This document shows, in pieces, positions 1 through 6,753 of a stretch of 8,795 nt of DNA. This DNA is from Candidatus Pelagibacter sp. Its GTDB lineage: Bacteria > Pseudomonadota > Alphaproteobacteria > Pelagibacterales > Pelagibacteraceae. Under the pieces are notes generated by a model, which had not been told where the DNA came from, did no database searches, and saw only the letters and a program-made list of their open reading frames with translations. The stretch is from assembly GCA_013204495.1 (NCBI GenBank), contig JABMNQ010000197.1, forward strand, positions 1 through 8,795, in the 5' to 3' direction. The stretch's first letter is position 1. The number at the start of each line of letters is the position of its first letter. The position numbers were made by a program, and so were the translations under genes.

Positions 1-197
1 GGCTTAGGGTAAGTAAGTGGATCGCATATCATGGTTTTGCAATTAATATTGACAACAATCTTTCTCATTATAAAAATATAATTCCATGTGGCATTACAGA
101 TAGGAATGTCATTAATCTAAAGCAAATAAACAATCAAGATTATAAAAATTTAGGTGAGATAGTTATAGATAAATTTTCTAAAAATTTGGAAGTCTAA
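1..197 (+). CDS. lipB: Lipoyl(octanoyl) transferase LipB, C-terminal part
   Basis: Partial gene: only the last 64 codons plus a TAA stop (195-197) are in the window, read in the frame starting at base 3. LipB moves the octanoyl group from octanoyl-ACP to a lysine of lipoate-dependent enzymes, the first step of de novo lipoylation in the cytoplasm. The translated tail contains [16 protein letters not shown], matching the family's G(I/L)R(V)..W...HGFA(L/I)N block, followed by IIPCGI. The Cys of this PCGI motif (codon 87-89) is the family's catalytic cysteine; the partner catalytic lysine would lie just upstream, outside the window. The gene converges on the pseudouridine synthase gene and their 3' ends overlap by 20 nt. 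It is unrelated to the ribosomal operon. Identification rests on motif recognition in a short fragment but is fairly secure. Confidence 0.85.
   Translation, partial: LRVSKWIAYHGFAINIDNNLSHYKNIIPCGITDRNVINLKQINNQDYKNLGEIVIDKFSKNLEV
171..187. other. AT-only inverted repeat at the lipB/rluC convergent ends
   Basis: AAATTTT (171-177) and AAAATTT (181-187) form a perfect 7-bp inverted repeat around a 3-nt loop. The loop is the complement of the rluC stop codon. It sits where transcripts of two convergent genes must end. The stem has no GC pair and no clean U-tract follows it, so it is at best a weak bidirectional terminator and may be chance in AT-rich DNA. Confidence 0.25.
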
Positions 198-1092
198 GTC
201 TCTTTGTCTTCAAGAGTTTTTTAAAGTAGTCAGGTAATAAAGCTGTGTATGTGTATTTTTTATCATTAATCATAAATTTAATTTGATATGAATGAAGCAT
301 CAAATTTTTATTTATAGCTTTATCTGTGTTACTAAATTTATATTTTTGATCACCATAAATTGGACATCCAGCAGCATAAAGTTGTTTTCTTAACTGGTGT
401 TTTCTTCCAGTTATTGGCTTCATTTCAACAAGACTACATATGGAGTTTTTATCCAATACTTTATAAAGAGTTTTAGCTTTTTCAACAATTTCTTTATCAT
501 TATCATATCTTGTTAAATCATCATTCCATTCACCTGAATCTTTCTGTAGTTCACCATGACAAATTGCCAAATAAGTTTTATGGACTTTTCTTAATCTAAA
601 TAAAGAGGTCAATAATTGAGCTGACTCCCTATGTTTAGCCATAATAAAAACTCCCGAAGTGTCTTTGTCTAATCTATGAACAGAAAAAGGTTTTGTATTT
701 TGAAAAATTTCACTACGTGCAAAAATATCTACAAGATTTTTTTTTGATTTAGTACCACCTTGAACTGAAATACCAGCACTTTTATTTAATACAATAAAAT
801 CATCATTATTATCAATTATCAAATCTTCATTTTCTTTAATAACTTCCTCAGTGGGTACAAATTTAATTGTTTTTTGAATTATAGTTTCTTTAAAATCAAA
901 GTTAAAAAGATCAATAGTATCTCCTGTTTTAACTTTATGAGAACTTTTTATTTTTTTACTATTAATTTTAACCTTTCCACTCTTTAAGCTTTTTTCAATT
1001 AAACCTTGAGGGTAATTACCTAGATTATTACGTATCCATCTATCTATACGCATATCGTTAAACGTTGAATCAACGTTAAATGACTTTTTCAT
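178..1092 (-). CDS. rluC: 23S rRNA pseudouridine synthase, RluC/RluA family
   Basis: 304-residue enzyme that isomerises uridines to pseudouridine in 23S rRNA. An S4 RNA-binding domain spans about residues 12-65 (IDRWIRNN...[10 protein letters not shown]...GDTIDL). The RluA-type catalytic domain follows from about 95, with the signature HRLDKDTSG at 139-147; D142 is the expected catalytic aspartate. The block [12 protein letters not shown] (about 227-238) and the following PIYGDQKY are also typical. The active-site loop [13 protein letters not shown] resembles RluC (VQ/VHGG) more than RluD (VHPG), which favours RluC (U955/2504/2580 in E. coli numbering), but the exact target cannot be read from sequence. 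The ATG lies 24 nt after the rplQ stop with no clear Shine-Dalgarno, so it is probably read through from the alpha operon. Its 3' end overlaps lipB antisense. Confidence 0.85.
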   Translation of the reverse strand: MKKSFNVDSTFNDMRIDRWIRNNLGNYPQGLIEKSLKSGKVKINSKKIKSSHKVKTGDTIDLFNFDFKETIIQKTIKFVPTEEVIKENEDLIIDNNDDFIVLNKSAGISVQGGTKSKKNLVDIFARSEIFQNTKPFSVHRLDKDTSGVFIMAKHRESAQLLTSLFRLRKVHKTYLAICHGELQKDSGEWNDDLTRYDNDKEIVEKAKTLYKVLDKNSICSLVEMKPITGRKHQLRKQLYAAGCPIYGDQKYKFSNTDKAINKNLMLHSYQIKFMINDKKYTYTALLPDYFKKLLKTKRLRLPNF

Positions 1093-1116
1093 GATGGTAT
1101 AATTTTATATAAAAAA

Positions 1117-1554
1117 TTAAGCAGTAGCTAATTTTTTCTCTTCCTTTTTATCTTTTACGGTATCTTTTTTCTTTTTATCAACTCTTTTAGCTTCAACATC
1201 TCTGTCTACAAATTCTATCACTGCCATTGGTGCATTATCACCATATCTAAAACCAGCTTTAATAATTCTAGTATATCCACCGTTTCTAGCCGCATATCTT
1301 TTAGATAAAGTTTTTTTGACTTTGTTTGCTGAAGTTATGTCTTGCAGTTTAGACATTAACATTTTTGTAGTTTGTAGAGTTTCTTTCTTACCTAAAGTTA
1401 TGATTTTATCAGCTTGAGGTTTTAAGAATTTAGCCTTTGGAAGTGTTGTGGTAATCTGCTCATACTTTATTAAAGAATTTAACATATTCTTTAATAAAGC
1501 TTTTCTATGCTCAGAAGTTCTATTTAACTTCTTATTAGCCATTCCGTGTCTCAT
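1117..1554 (-). CDS. rplQ: 50S ribosomal protein L17
   Basis: 145-residue large-subunit protein, last gene of the alpha block. The N-terminus [19 protein letters not shown] is the highly conserved L17 start and fixes the initiation codon. The middle (NMLNSLIKYEQITTTLPKAK) and the C-terminal core (NGGYTRIIKAGFRYGDNAPM followed by AVIEFVD) are also family-typical. It is longer than the E. coli protein (127 aa) through a lysine-rich tail (VDKKKKDTVKDKKEEKK), as is common in alphaproteobacteria. The ATG overlaps the rpoA stop by 1 nt (TAATG), and a GAGG at 1565-1568, 10 nt upstream inside rpoA, can serve as Shine-Dalgarno. Codons about 19-32 contain a perfect 14-bp inverted repeat, listed separately. 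Confidence 0.97.
   Translation of the reverse strand: MRHGMANKKLNRTSEHRKALLKNMLNSLIKYEQITTTLPKAKFLKPQADKIITLGKKETLQTTKMLMSKLQDITSANKVKKTLSKRYAARNGGYTRIIKAGFRYGDNAPMAVIEFVDRDVEAKRVDKKKKDTVKDKKEEKKLATA
1465..1499 (-). repeat. Perfect 14-bp inverted repeat inside rplQ
   Basis: CTTTATTAAAGAAT (1465-1478) and ATTCTTTAATAAAG (1486-1499) are exact reverse complements separated by 7 nt. In the rplQ mRNA this gives a 14-bp stem with loop AUGUUAA, about 55 nt after the start codon. Each arm also contains a near self-complementary 11-mer (CTTTATTAAAG, CTTTAATAAAG), so alternative smaller hairpins are possible. It encodes the conserved ALLKNMLNSLIK stretch. Presence is directly seen; function is unknown. 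Confidence 0.6.
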
Positions 1555-2582
1555 TAGATTTGGTCCTCTAACTTCTTAGACATTTCAGCAATATTTTCTG
1601 GTGGCCAGTTAGGTATTTCCATACCCAAATATAAAGACATACCAGTTAAAACTTCTTTTATTTCATTAAGTGACTTTCTTCCAAAATTAGGTGTTCTAAG
1701 CATTTCACCTTCTGATTTTTGAACTAAATCACCAATATAAATAATGTTATCATTTTTTAAGCAATTCATAGAACGAACTGATAATTCAAGCTCATCTACT
1801 TTTCTTAATAAATTTTTGTTAAATTCAGGCTCAGAAGACACCACTTTTATAGGAGCTTCTACTGGCTCATCAAAATTAACAAACATATTTAGTTGATCTT
1901 GGAAAATCCTAGCAGAGTAAGCAACTGCATCTTCATCCGAGATTGAGCCATTAGTTTCAACTTCCATAGTTAGCTTGTCATAGTCCAAGGCTTTTCCTTC
2001 TCTAGCTGTGCTTATTGAGTAAGAAACTTTTTTAACTGGACTATATAGAGAATCTATAGCAATTAAGCCTAAAGGTGGCTCTTCTGGCTTATTCATTATC
2101 GCTGGAACATATCCTTTACCTGTGCCAACATTCATCTCCATGTGAAAATGTGTGTTTTCATCCAAGTTACAAATAACTAAATCTGGGTTTAAAATTTCAA
2201 TATCAGTAACTGGAGTTATGTCAGAAGCTTTAATTTCACCAGGTCCTTTAGCATCTAAGATAAGTTTTTTATTACCTTCAGCAGAACTTTTTAAAGCTAA
2301 TGATTTGACGTTTAAAACTATGTCTGTTACATCTTCTCTAACTCCTTTAATGGATGTGAATTCATGTAACACACCATCAATTTGAATTGAAGTAACGGCA
2401 GCACCTCTTATAGAAGAAAGTAAAATTCTTCTTAAAGAATTACCTAAAGTTAAGCCATATCCTTTTTCTAAAGGCTCAGCTATAATTTTTGCGTGCGATT
2501 TGTCATCACTAATTTTAACATCTAATTGAGCTGGTTTAATTAATGCTTTCCAATTTTTAACATTTACATTTAAACTTTCCAT
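1554..2582 (-). CDS. rpoA: DNA-directed RNA polymerase subunit alpha
   Basis: 342-residue alpha subunit; dimerises to scaffold core RNA polymerase and contacts activators and UP elements through its C-terminal domain. The N-terminal domain (about 15-245) shows [20 protein letters not shown] at 36-55, the assembly motif, and GKGYVPA (155-161). A linker runs about 246-258. The C-terminal domain has VRSMNCL at 269-275, where R270 and N273 correspond to E. coli R265 and N268, the DNA-contacting residues; [12 protein letters not shown] (301-312) supplies the K298/S299 equivalents, and NWPP is near the end. Length is slightly above E. coli (329 aa). Start: ATG 3 nt after the rpsK stop, with AAGGAGAG (AGGAG at 2593-2597) 10 nt upstream inside the end of rpsK, one of the clearest Shine-Dalgarno sites in the window. 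Confidence 0.98.
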   Translation of the reverse strand: MESLNVNVKNWKALIKPAQLDVKISDDKSHAKIIAEPLEKGYGLTLGNSLRRILLSSIRGAAVTSIQIDGVLHEFTSIKGVREDVTDIVLNVKSLALKSSAEGNKKLILDAKGPGEIKASDITPVTDIEILNPDLVICNLDENTHFHMEMNVGTGKGYVPAIMNKPEEPPLGLIAIDSLYSPVKKVSYSISTAREGKALDYDKLTMEVETNGSISDEDAVAYSARIFQDQLNMFVNFDEPVEAPIKVVSSEPEFNKNLLRKVDELELSVRSMNCLKNDNIIYIGDLVQKSEGEMLRTPNFGRKSLNEIKEVLTGMSLYLGMEIPNWPPENIAEMSKKLEDQI

Positions 2583-2585
2583 TTA

Positions 2586-3038
2586 TTAAACTCTCCTTTT
2601 TTTTGGCGGTCTTACGCCGTTATGTGGCATTGGTGTAGTATCTTTTATTGAAAGAATTTTAAATCCTCTCGCTTGTAAAGCTCTTAATGCTGTTTCTCTT
2701 CCTGAACCAGGTCCTTTAACTTCAACTGATAAAGTTTTCATACCATACTCTAAAGCTTTTGATGCAGCAGAATCTGCAGCAATTTGCGCCGCATATGGTG
2801 TTGATTTTCTTGAACCTTTAAATCCTTTTTGTCCAGCTGATGCCCATGAAATAACATTACCGTTGGTATCCGCAATTGAAATTATTGTATTATTAAAAGT
2901 TGATTGCACATAAGCAACACCATTAAGAATATTTTTTTTAATTTTCTTTTTTTTCGAATATGAGCTTTTTCTAGTTTTTTTATCTACCTTTTTTTCTACA
3001 ACAACTTCTTTATTTTCAATTTTATCTACTTTAGCCAT
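2586..3038 (-). CDS. rpsK: 30S ribosomal protein S11
   Basis: 150-residue small-subunit platform protein that lies near the mRNA exit and contacts h23/h24 and S7. The core begins about residue 36 ([19 protein letters not shown]) and contains [30 protein letters not shown] and the near-invariant C-terminus [12 protein letters not shown]. It is about 21 residues longer at the N-terminus than E. coli S11 (aligned on the G40/G19 position); the extension is charged and Lys/Glu/Val-rich ([17 protein letters not shown]). No alternative ATG exists between the annotated start and the core, so the longer form is the best call. The start is 7 nt after rpsM without an obvious Shine-Dalgarno. Confidence 0.97.
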   Translation of the reverse strand: MAKVDKIENKEVVVEKKVDKKTRKSSYSKKKKIKKNILNGVAYVQSTFNNTIISIADTNGNVISWASAGQKGFKGSRKSTPYAAQIAADSAASKALEYGMKTLSVEVKGPGSGRETALRALQARGFKILSIKDTTPMPHNGVRPPKKRRV

Positions 3039-3045
3039 AAGTTAA

Positions 3046-3429
3046 TTATTTTTTGAGTGGTGTTAATTTTTTACCAGCGATTGCAATTGCTTTACCTTTT
3101 CTTGTTCTTGCATTACATCTAGTTCTTTGACCTCTAACGGGAAGTTTTTTTCTGTGTCTTGATCCTCTATAACATGCAAGATCAATTAATCTTTTAATAG
3201 TTAAAGAGTAATCTCTTCTAAGGTCACCTTCTACTTTAAAATTTGCATCAATGTATTCTCTAATCTTTAAAATATCTTCATCTGTAAGTTCATTAATTCT
3301 TTTTGCTTTAGGAATTTCTAATGAAGTGCATATCTGATTTGAAAACTTATCACCGATACCATAGATGTACGTTAGCCCTATGTGGACAAGTTTGTTTTGG
3401 GGAATGTTTACACCTGCTATACGAGCCAT
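3046..3429 (-). CDS. rpsM: 30S ribosomal protein S13
   Basis: 127-residue protein of the 30S head, forming inter-subunit bridges and touching P-site tRNA with its basic tail. The start [20 protein letters not shown] followed by YIYGIG is canonical (helix-two-turns-helix region), and the C-terminal [20 protein letters not shown] with ARTRKGKA is the rRNA/tRNA-contacting tail, ending in a slightly extended [10 protein letters not shown]. It is the first gene after the longest intergenic gap in the operon (55 nt after adk). That gap holds a promoter candidate, so S13 may head a separately initiated alpha-block transcript. No Shine-Dalgarno is visible before the ATG. Confidence 0.98.
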   Translation of the reverse strand: MARIAGVNIPQNKLVHIGLTYIYGIGDKFSNQICTSLEIPKAKRINELTDEDILKIREYIDANFKVEGDLRRDYSLTIKRLIDLACYRGSRHRKKLPVRGQRTRCNARTRKGKAIAIAGKKLTPLKK

Positions 3430-3452
3430 ATTTTTGAGAATAAATTTAGCCT

Positions 3453-3480
3453 TTTATATAAGAAGATGCTCTAAAGTCAA
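3453..3480 (-). promoter_or_regulatory. Candidate sigma70 promoter upstream of rpsM
   Basis: On the minus strand the adk-rpsM gap reads TTGACT (3480-3475), a 16-nt spacer, then TATAAA (3458-3453). This matches the -35 consensus at 5 of 6 and the -10 at 5 of 6, with near-optimal spacing. Initiation about 6-8 nt downstream would leave a leader of roughly 15-18 nt before the rpsM ATG at 3429. In AT-rich DNA -10-like hexamers are common, but pairing with a good -35 in the only long gap of the operon is supportive. Not proven. Confidence 0.5.
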
Positions 3481-3484
3481 TGTC

Positions 3485-4126
3485 TTAAACTTTAAGAATA
3501 TCATTGATTTTGTTATTAATTTGATCAATTTCGTCTGCACCGTCGATTTCTATGAAATTTGAATTTTTACTATAAAAATCCAATACAGGATTTGTAGCTC
3601 TCATATAGGTGTCGTATCTAGCTATAACCACTTTTAAATTATCATCTTTTCTTCTCTTTAAGTATTCAGCGCCACAAGGGTGTAATTCAATTTGTTTCTT
3701 ATTAAAGTGCTCGTTTAAGGTCATATTGCATTTTTCGCAAGTCATTCGGCCCATAATACGTTTTTCAATAATATCTCTTGAAACATTTAAAAATATAGTG
3801 TGCCCAATAGTCTGTTTAAATTCATTAAGAATGAGCTCTAAGTTGATTGCTTGCTCAACATTTCTAGGGTAACCATCAAAAATAATTCTATCTCTGAATT
3901 TAAGATTGGTTATGGATTGTTTAAGCAGGGTATTAACAATATCATCTGAAACAAAATTTCCATTAGATATAAGTTGTTCGATTTTAGAGCCAAGAGAAGT
4001 GTTTAACTTGACTTCATTTCTCAATAGGTTTCCAGTTGAAAGTTGAAAGTAATTATGTTTTTTAACAATAAATTGAGCTTGAGTTCCCTTACCAGCGCCA
4101 GGGGGGCCGAATAAAATTATATTCAC
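3485..4126 (-). CDS. adk: Adenylate kinase
   Basis: 213-residue cytoplasmic enzyme: ATP + AMP = 2 ADP. The P-loop GPPGAGKGT is at 7-15; DGYPRNVEQA (84-93) carries R88, equivalent to the E. coli AMP/phosphate-binding arginine. The LID domain (about 124-162) is the long form, with C130-x2-C133 and C151-x2-E154, resembling the zinc-binding LID of Gram-positive and many alphaproteobacterial enzymes with the last ligand replaced by an acidic residue. RRKDDN (158-163) ends the LID. The start is a GTG (4126-4124), forced by the P-loop position, and comes 3 nt after the secY stop with no strong Shine-Dalgarno; this may lower its translation relative to SecY. The secY-adk linkage is normal for bacteria. 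Confidence 0.97.
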   Translation of the reverse strand: MNIILFGPPGAGKGTQAQFIVKKHNYFQLSTGNLLRNEVKLNTSLGSKIEQLISNGNFVSDDIVNTLLKQSITNLKFRDRIIFDGYPRNVEQAINLELILNEFKQTIGHTIFLNVSRDIIEKRIMGRMTCEKCNMTLNEHFNKKQIELHPCGAEYLKRRKDDNLKVVIARYDTYMRATNPVLDFYSKNSNFIEIDGADEIDQINNKINDILKV

Positions 4127-4129
4127 ACT

Positions 4130-5410
4130 TTATTTACCGAATTTTGTTTTTTTAATTAATTGCTCATATTGAGAGCTCATTAATCTAGTTTGTATTTGAG
4201 TTACGGTATCAATTGCAACAACAACAACGATCAAGATTGACGTTCCTCCTAAATAAAAAGGTATTGGATAGTTTGCAATTAAAAACTCTGGCATTAGACA
4301 TACAGTTGTTAAGTAAAGAGCACCTATTGTTGTAAGTTTTGTTACAATTTTTTCTATATATAATGCTGTATTTTCTCCAGGTCTAATTCCAGGAACAAAA
4401 CCACCGTACTTTCTTAAGTTATCAGCAGTCTCAGTGGGATTAAAAGTTATTGACGTGTAGAAAAAAGTAAAGAAAATTATACCTGATGCATAAAGGATCA
4501 TATAAAGAGGCTGACCCTGCGTGAAGTAAGAACTTATATTTAAGAATGTATCACTATCAGAAAAACTAAAATTTGAAAATGTTACTGGTAATAATAGTAA
4601 AGCAGATGCGAAAATAGCAGGAATAACTCCAGCTTGGTTTATTTTTAAAGGCAAATGAGAAGACTCGCCACCATACATTTTGTTACCCATTTGTCTTTTC
4701 GGATAATTTATAAGAATTTTTCTTAATGCTCTCTCCATAAAAACAATAAACATTATTGTTGCAATCAATAAAACAAATATAGCTATAATCATAAAAGTAG
4801 AAACTGCACCAGTTCTGCCTAATTCAAAAGTTGTTACTAGGGCTCTTGGAATTTCAGCAACAATACCAGCGAAAATAATTAATGAAATACCGTTACCAAT
4901 TCCTCTTTGAGTAATTTGTTCACCTAGCCACATTAAAAACATTGTCCCAGCAACTATTGTTGAAACTGTTGTAATTTTAAAAAATAAACCTGGATTAATA
5001 ACTAGATCAGCTGAAGATTCTAAACCGATTGATAATCCATATCCTTGAACTGTAGCAAGTAAAACTGTTCCATATCTTGTTATTTGAGTAATTTTTGCTC
5101 TACCCACTTCACCTTGTGACTTTAAATTTTTAAAATAATCAGAAACACCAGTTAACAACTGAACAATAATAGATGATGAAATATAAGGCATTATTCCTAA
5201 AGCAAATATGGCCATTCTGCTAACAGCTCCACCCGCAAATACGTTAAACATACCCATTAATCCTTTTTGATTACCATCCATCATTACTTGTAATTGCTCA
5301 GGATCAATTCCGGGAAGAGGTACAAAAGTACCAAATCTATATACTGCTAGGATAAATATTGTAAAAAGTATTCGATTTTTAAGATCATTAGTTTGAGAAG
5401 ATGAGCTCAT
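4130..5410 (-). CDS. secY: Protein translocase subunit SecY
   Basis: 426-residue channel subunit of SecYEG in the inner membrane. Ten hydrophobic segments can be placed at about 13-30, 66-86, 113-131, 146-164, 173-190, 205-226, 262-280, 303-323, 357-376 and 384-403. The plug region GMFNVFAGGAVSRM (53-66) is clear. The cytoplasmic loops carry YPKRQ (236-240) and NPTETADNLRKYGGFVPGIR (324-343); R343 corresponds to the functionally critical C5-loop arginine (E. coli R357). The N-terminal cytoplasmic tail is short (MSSSSQTNDLKNR) compared with many proteobacterial SecY proteins, giving 426 against 443 residues in E. coli. The ATG follows the rplO stop by 10 nt; only a weak AAGA precedes it. Confidence 0.98.
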   Translation of the reverse strand: MSSSSQTNDLKNRILFTIFILAVYRFGTFVPLPGIDPEQLQVMMDGNQKGLMGMFNVFAGGAVSRMAIFALGIMPYISSSIIVQLLTGVSDYFKNLKSQGEVGRAKITQITRYGTVLLATVQGYGLSIGLESSADLVINPGLFFKITTVSTIVAGTMFLMWLGEQITQRGIGNGISLIIFAGIVAEIPRALVTTFELGRTGAVSTFMIIAIFVLLIATIMFIVFMERALRKILINYPKRQMGNKMYGGESSHLPLKINQAGVIPAIFASALLLLPVTFSNFSFSDSDTFLNISSYFTQGQPLYMILYASGIIFFTFFYTSITFNPTETADNLRKYGGFVPGIRPGENTALYIEKIVTKLTTIGALYLTTVCLMPEFLIANYPIPFYLGGTSILIVVVVAIDTVTQIQTRLMSSQYEQLIKKTKFGK

Positions 5411-5420
5411 AATATCTTAA

Positions 5421-5882
5421 TTATTTTTTTAACTGTATTGTTCCGCCAGCTTTCTCTAGTTTTTCTACTGCAGATTTTGAGATTAAGTCAGCTTCAATAT
5501 TAACTTTGTCTTTAATCTCTCCAGTTCCAAGTATTTTTAGTTTATCTGAATTTTTGTTAATTAATTTAAGTTTTTTAAGTAAAGCCATATTAATTAAATC
5601 GCTTGAATTTATTGTTTTTTCATTAATATATGATTGAATTTTTTCTAAATTCATAATTGCAATAATTGCTTGATATCTTTTGATTGCATTAAAACCTCTT
5701 TTTGGCAATCTTCTATATAAAGGCATTTGACCACCTTCAAAAGCTTTAATAGACACACCTGATCTAGATTTTTGACCTTTAACTCCTCTTCCAGAAGTTT
5801 TACCTTTTCCTGATCCAATACCTCGACCAACTCTCATTCTCTTTTTGTATAAAACTTTACCAGTTGTATTAAGTGTGCTCAT
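5421..5882 (-). CDS. rplO: 50S ribosomal protein L15
   Basis: 153-residue large-subunit protein, a late-assembly component binding 23S rRNA. The glycine/basic N-terminal arm RVGRGIGSGKGKTSGRGVKG (17-36) with QKSRSG immediately after is diagnostic, followed by FEGGQMPLYRRLPKRGF and the globular C-terminal domain ending AVEKLEKAGGTIQLKK. Its ATG overlaps the rpsE stop by 1 nt (TAATG at 5884-5880); a GAGG lies only about 3 nt before the ATG, so termination-reinitiation coupling is likely. In most bacteria rpmD (L30) lies between rpsE and rplO; here there is no space for it. Confidence 0.97.
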   Translation of the reverse strand: MSTLNTTGKVLYKKRMRVGRGIGSGKGKTSGRGVKGQKSRSGVSIKAFEGGQMPLYRRLPKRGFNAIKRYQAIIAIMNLEKIQSYINEKTINSSDLINMALLKKLKLINKNSDKLKILGTGEIKDKVNIEADLISKSAVEKLEKAGGTIQLKK

Positions 5883-6394
5883 TATCCTCTTTTTTCAATT
5901 ACATCAGAAATTTTTTTATTTCTAATTGTTGCTATATGTTTAGGTGAATTTTGTTTTGATAAAGCTTTCATTGTTGCTCTAATCATATTGTGTGGGTTTG
6001 ATGTTCCCATGGATTTAGCAACTATATCTTTTATACCTAAAACCTCACAAATAGCTCTAACTGGTCCACCAGCAATAATGCCAGTTCCTTTAGGGGCAGA
6101 TCTTAGAATAATTTTACCAGCGCCATCTTTACCGTAAACATCGTGGTGAATAGTTCTTCCCTCTCTAAGCGGTATATGAATTAATTTTCTTCTAGCAGTT
6201 TCATTAGCTTTTTTAATAGCATCAGGCACTTGTTTTGCTTTTGCGTGTGCTATACCAATTTTACCAGCTTGATTACCAACCACTACTAGTGCTGAAAATG
6301 CAAATCTACGTCCACCTTTTACAACTTTTGTAATTCTATTAATGTGAACTAGTTTTTCTAAAATACCATCATCGTTTTTATTCTTAAAATTCAT
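5882..6394 (-). CDS. rpsE: 30S ribosomal protein S5
   Basis: 170-residue small-subunit protein at the mRNA entry channel, involved in translational accuracy and helicase activity. The double-stranded-RNA-binding-like N-domain includes INRITKVVKGGRRFAFSALV and VVGNQAGKIGIAHAKAKQVP, the S5 signature region. The C-domain has SAPKGTGIIAGGPVRAICEV followed by LGI, then MGTSNPHNMIRAT and KQNSPKHIA. The short N-terminal lead (MNFKNKNDDGILEKLV) fits the family. The start is 2 nt after the rplR stop, and GGAATGGAA at the end of rplR may provide the ribosome binding site. Confidence 0.98.
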   Translation of the reverse strand: MNFKNKNDDGILEKLVHINRITKVVKGGRRFAFSALVVVGNQAGKIGIAHAKAKQVPDAIKKANETARRKLIHIPLREGRTIHHDVYGKDGAGKIILRSAPKGTGIIAGGPVRAICEVLGIKDIVAKSMGTSNPHNMIRATMKALSKQNSPKHIATIRNKKISDVIEKRG

Positions 6395-6396
6395 AA

Positions 6397-6753
6397 TTAA
6401 AATTCCATCCCATTTTTACGTAAAGTATCAGCGAAAGCCTTAACTCTACCGTGGTATTTATATACCCCTCTATCAAAATATATTTTAGTTATTTTTTTCT
6501 CTAATGCTTTTTTTGCTAGCTTTTCAGCCACAATTTTAGAAACTTCTGTTTTGTTAGTTTTTTCCATTGATCTAATATCTTTTTCTACAGATGAGCAAGA
6601 AACTAGAGTTATCCTTTTAACATCATCAATAATTTGAGCAGAAATATTTTTTGCTGATCTCGATATACTTAGTCTAAATCTATCTGGAGATGCGACTTTC
6701 TTTAATTTTCGAGTTATTCTAAATTTTTTTCTTTGAATGGTATTTAATTTCAT
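6397..6753 (-). CDS. rplR: 50S ribosomal protein L18
   Basis: 118-residue 5S rRNA-binding protein of the central protuberance, working with L5 to dock 5S rRNA. Family hallmarks are the basic N-terminus ([13 protein letters not shown]), [20 protein letters not shown] and the C-terminal [20 protein letters not shown] with KNGMEF. Length is as expected (117 in E. coli). The ATG overlaps the rplF stop by 1 nt (TAATG), with purine-rich AAGGAAAG upstream inside the rplF tail. Confidence 0.97.
   Translation of the reverse strand: MKLNTIQRKKFRITRKLKKVASPDRFRLSISRSAKNISAQIIDDVKRITLVSCSSVEKDIRSMEKTNKTEVSKIVAEKLAKKALEKKITKIYFDRGVYKYHGRVKAFADTLRKNGMEF

Noticed and set aside
1093..1116. TATAAA-like -10 in the rplQ-rluC gap
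   Set aside because: The hexamer at the correct upstream distance (ATTAGC) does not resemble a -35, and TATA-like sequences are frequent in this AT-rich DNA.
2152..2385. Plus-strand ORF of 77 aa opposite rpoA
   Set aside because: It lies wholly antisense to the conserved N-domain of rpoA, has no recognisable motif, and is explained as a shadow frame.
2409..2450. Overlapping small inverted repeats (AGAAGAA/TTCTTCT, AATTCTT/AAGAATT) in rpoA
   Set aside because: The stems are 7 bp, AT-rich and within the conserved LRRILLSS codons; this is expected by chance at this composition.
2597..2617. Short GC hairpin (GGCG/CGCC) followed by an A-run at the end of rpsK
   Set aside because: It is only 4 bp and is explained by the invariant [10 protein letters not shown] peptide; on neither strand does it form a convincing terminator, and rpoA continues directly.
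3365..3562. Plus-strand ORF of 65 aa across rpsM and the adk 3' end
   Set aside because: It is antisense to two certain genes and their gap, with no family resemblance.
3609..3872. Plus-strand ORF of 87 aa opposite adk
   Set aside because: It is antisense to the LID and central part of adk; its Cys/Ser/Phe-rich composition is that of a reverse-complement shadow.
4034..4049. Tandem GTTGAAA repeat in adk
   Set aside because: There are only two copies of 7 nt, encoding the conserved FQLSTG stretch; not a meaningful repeat.
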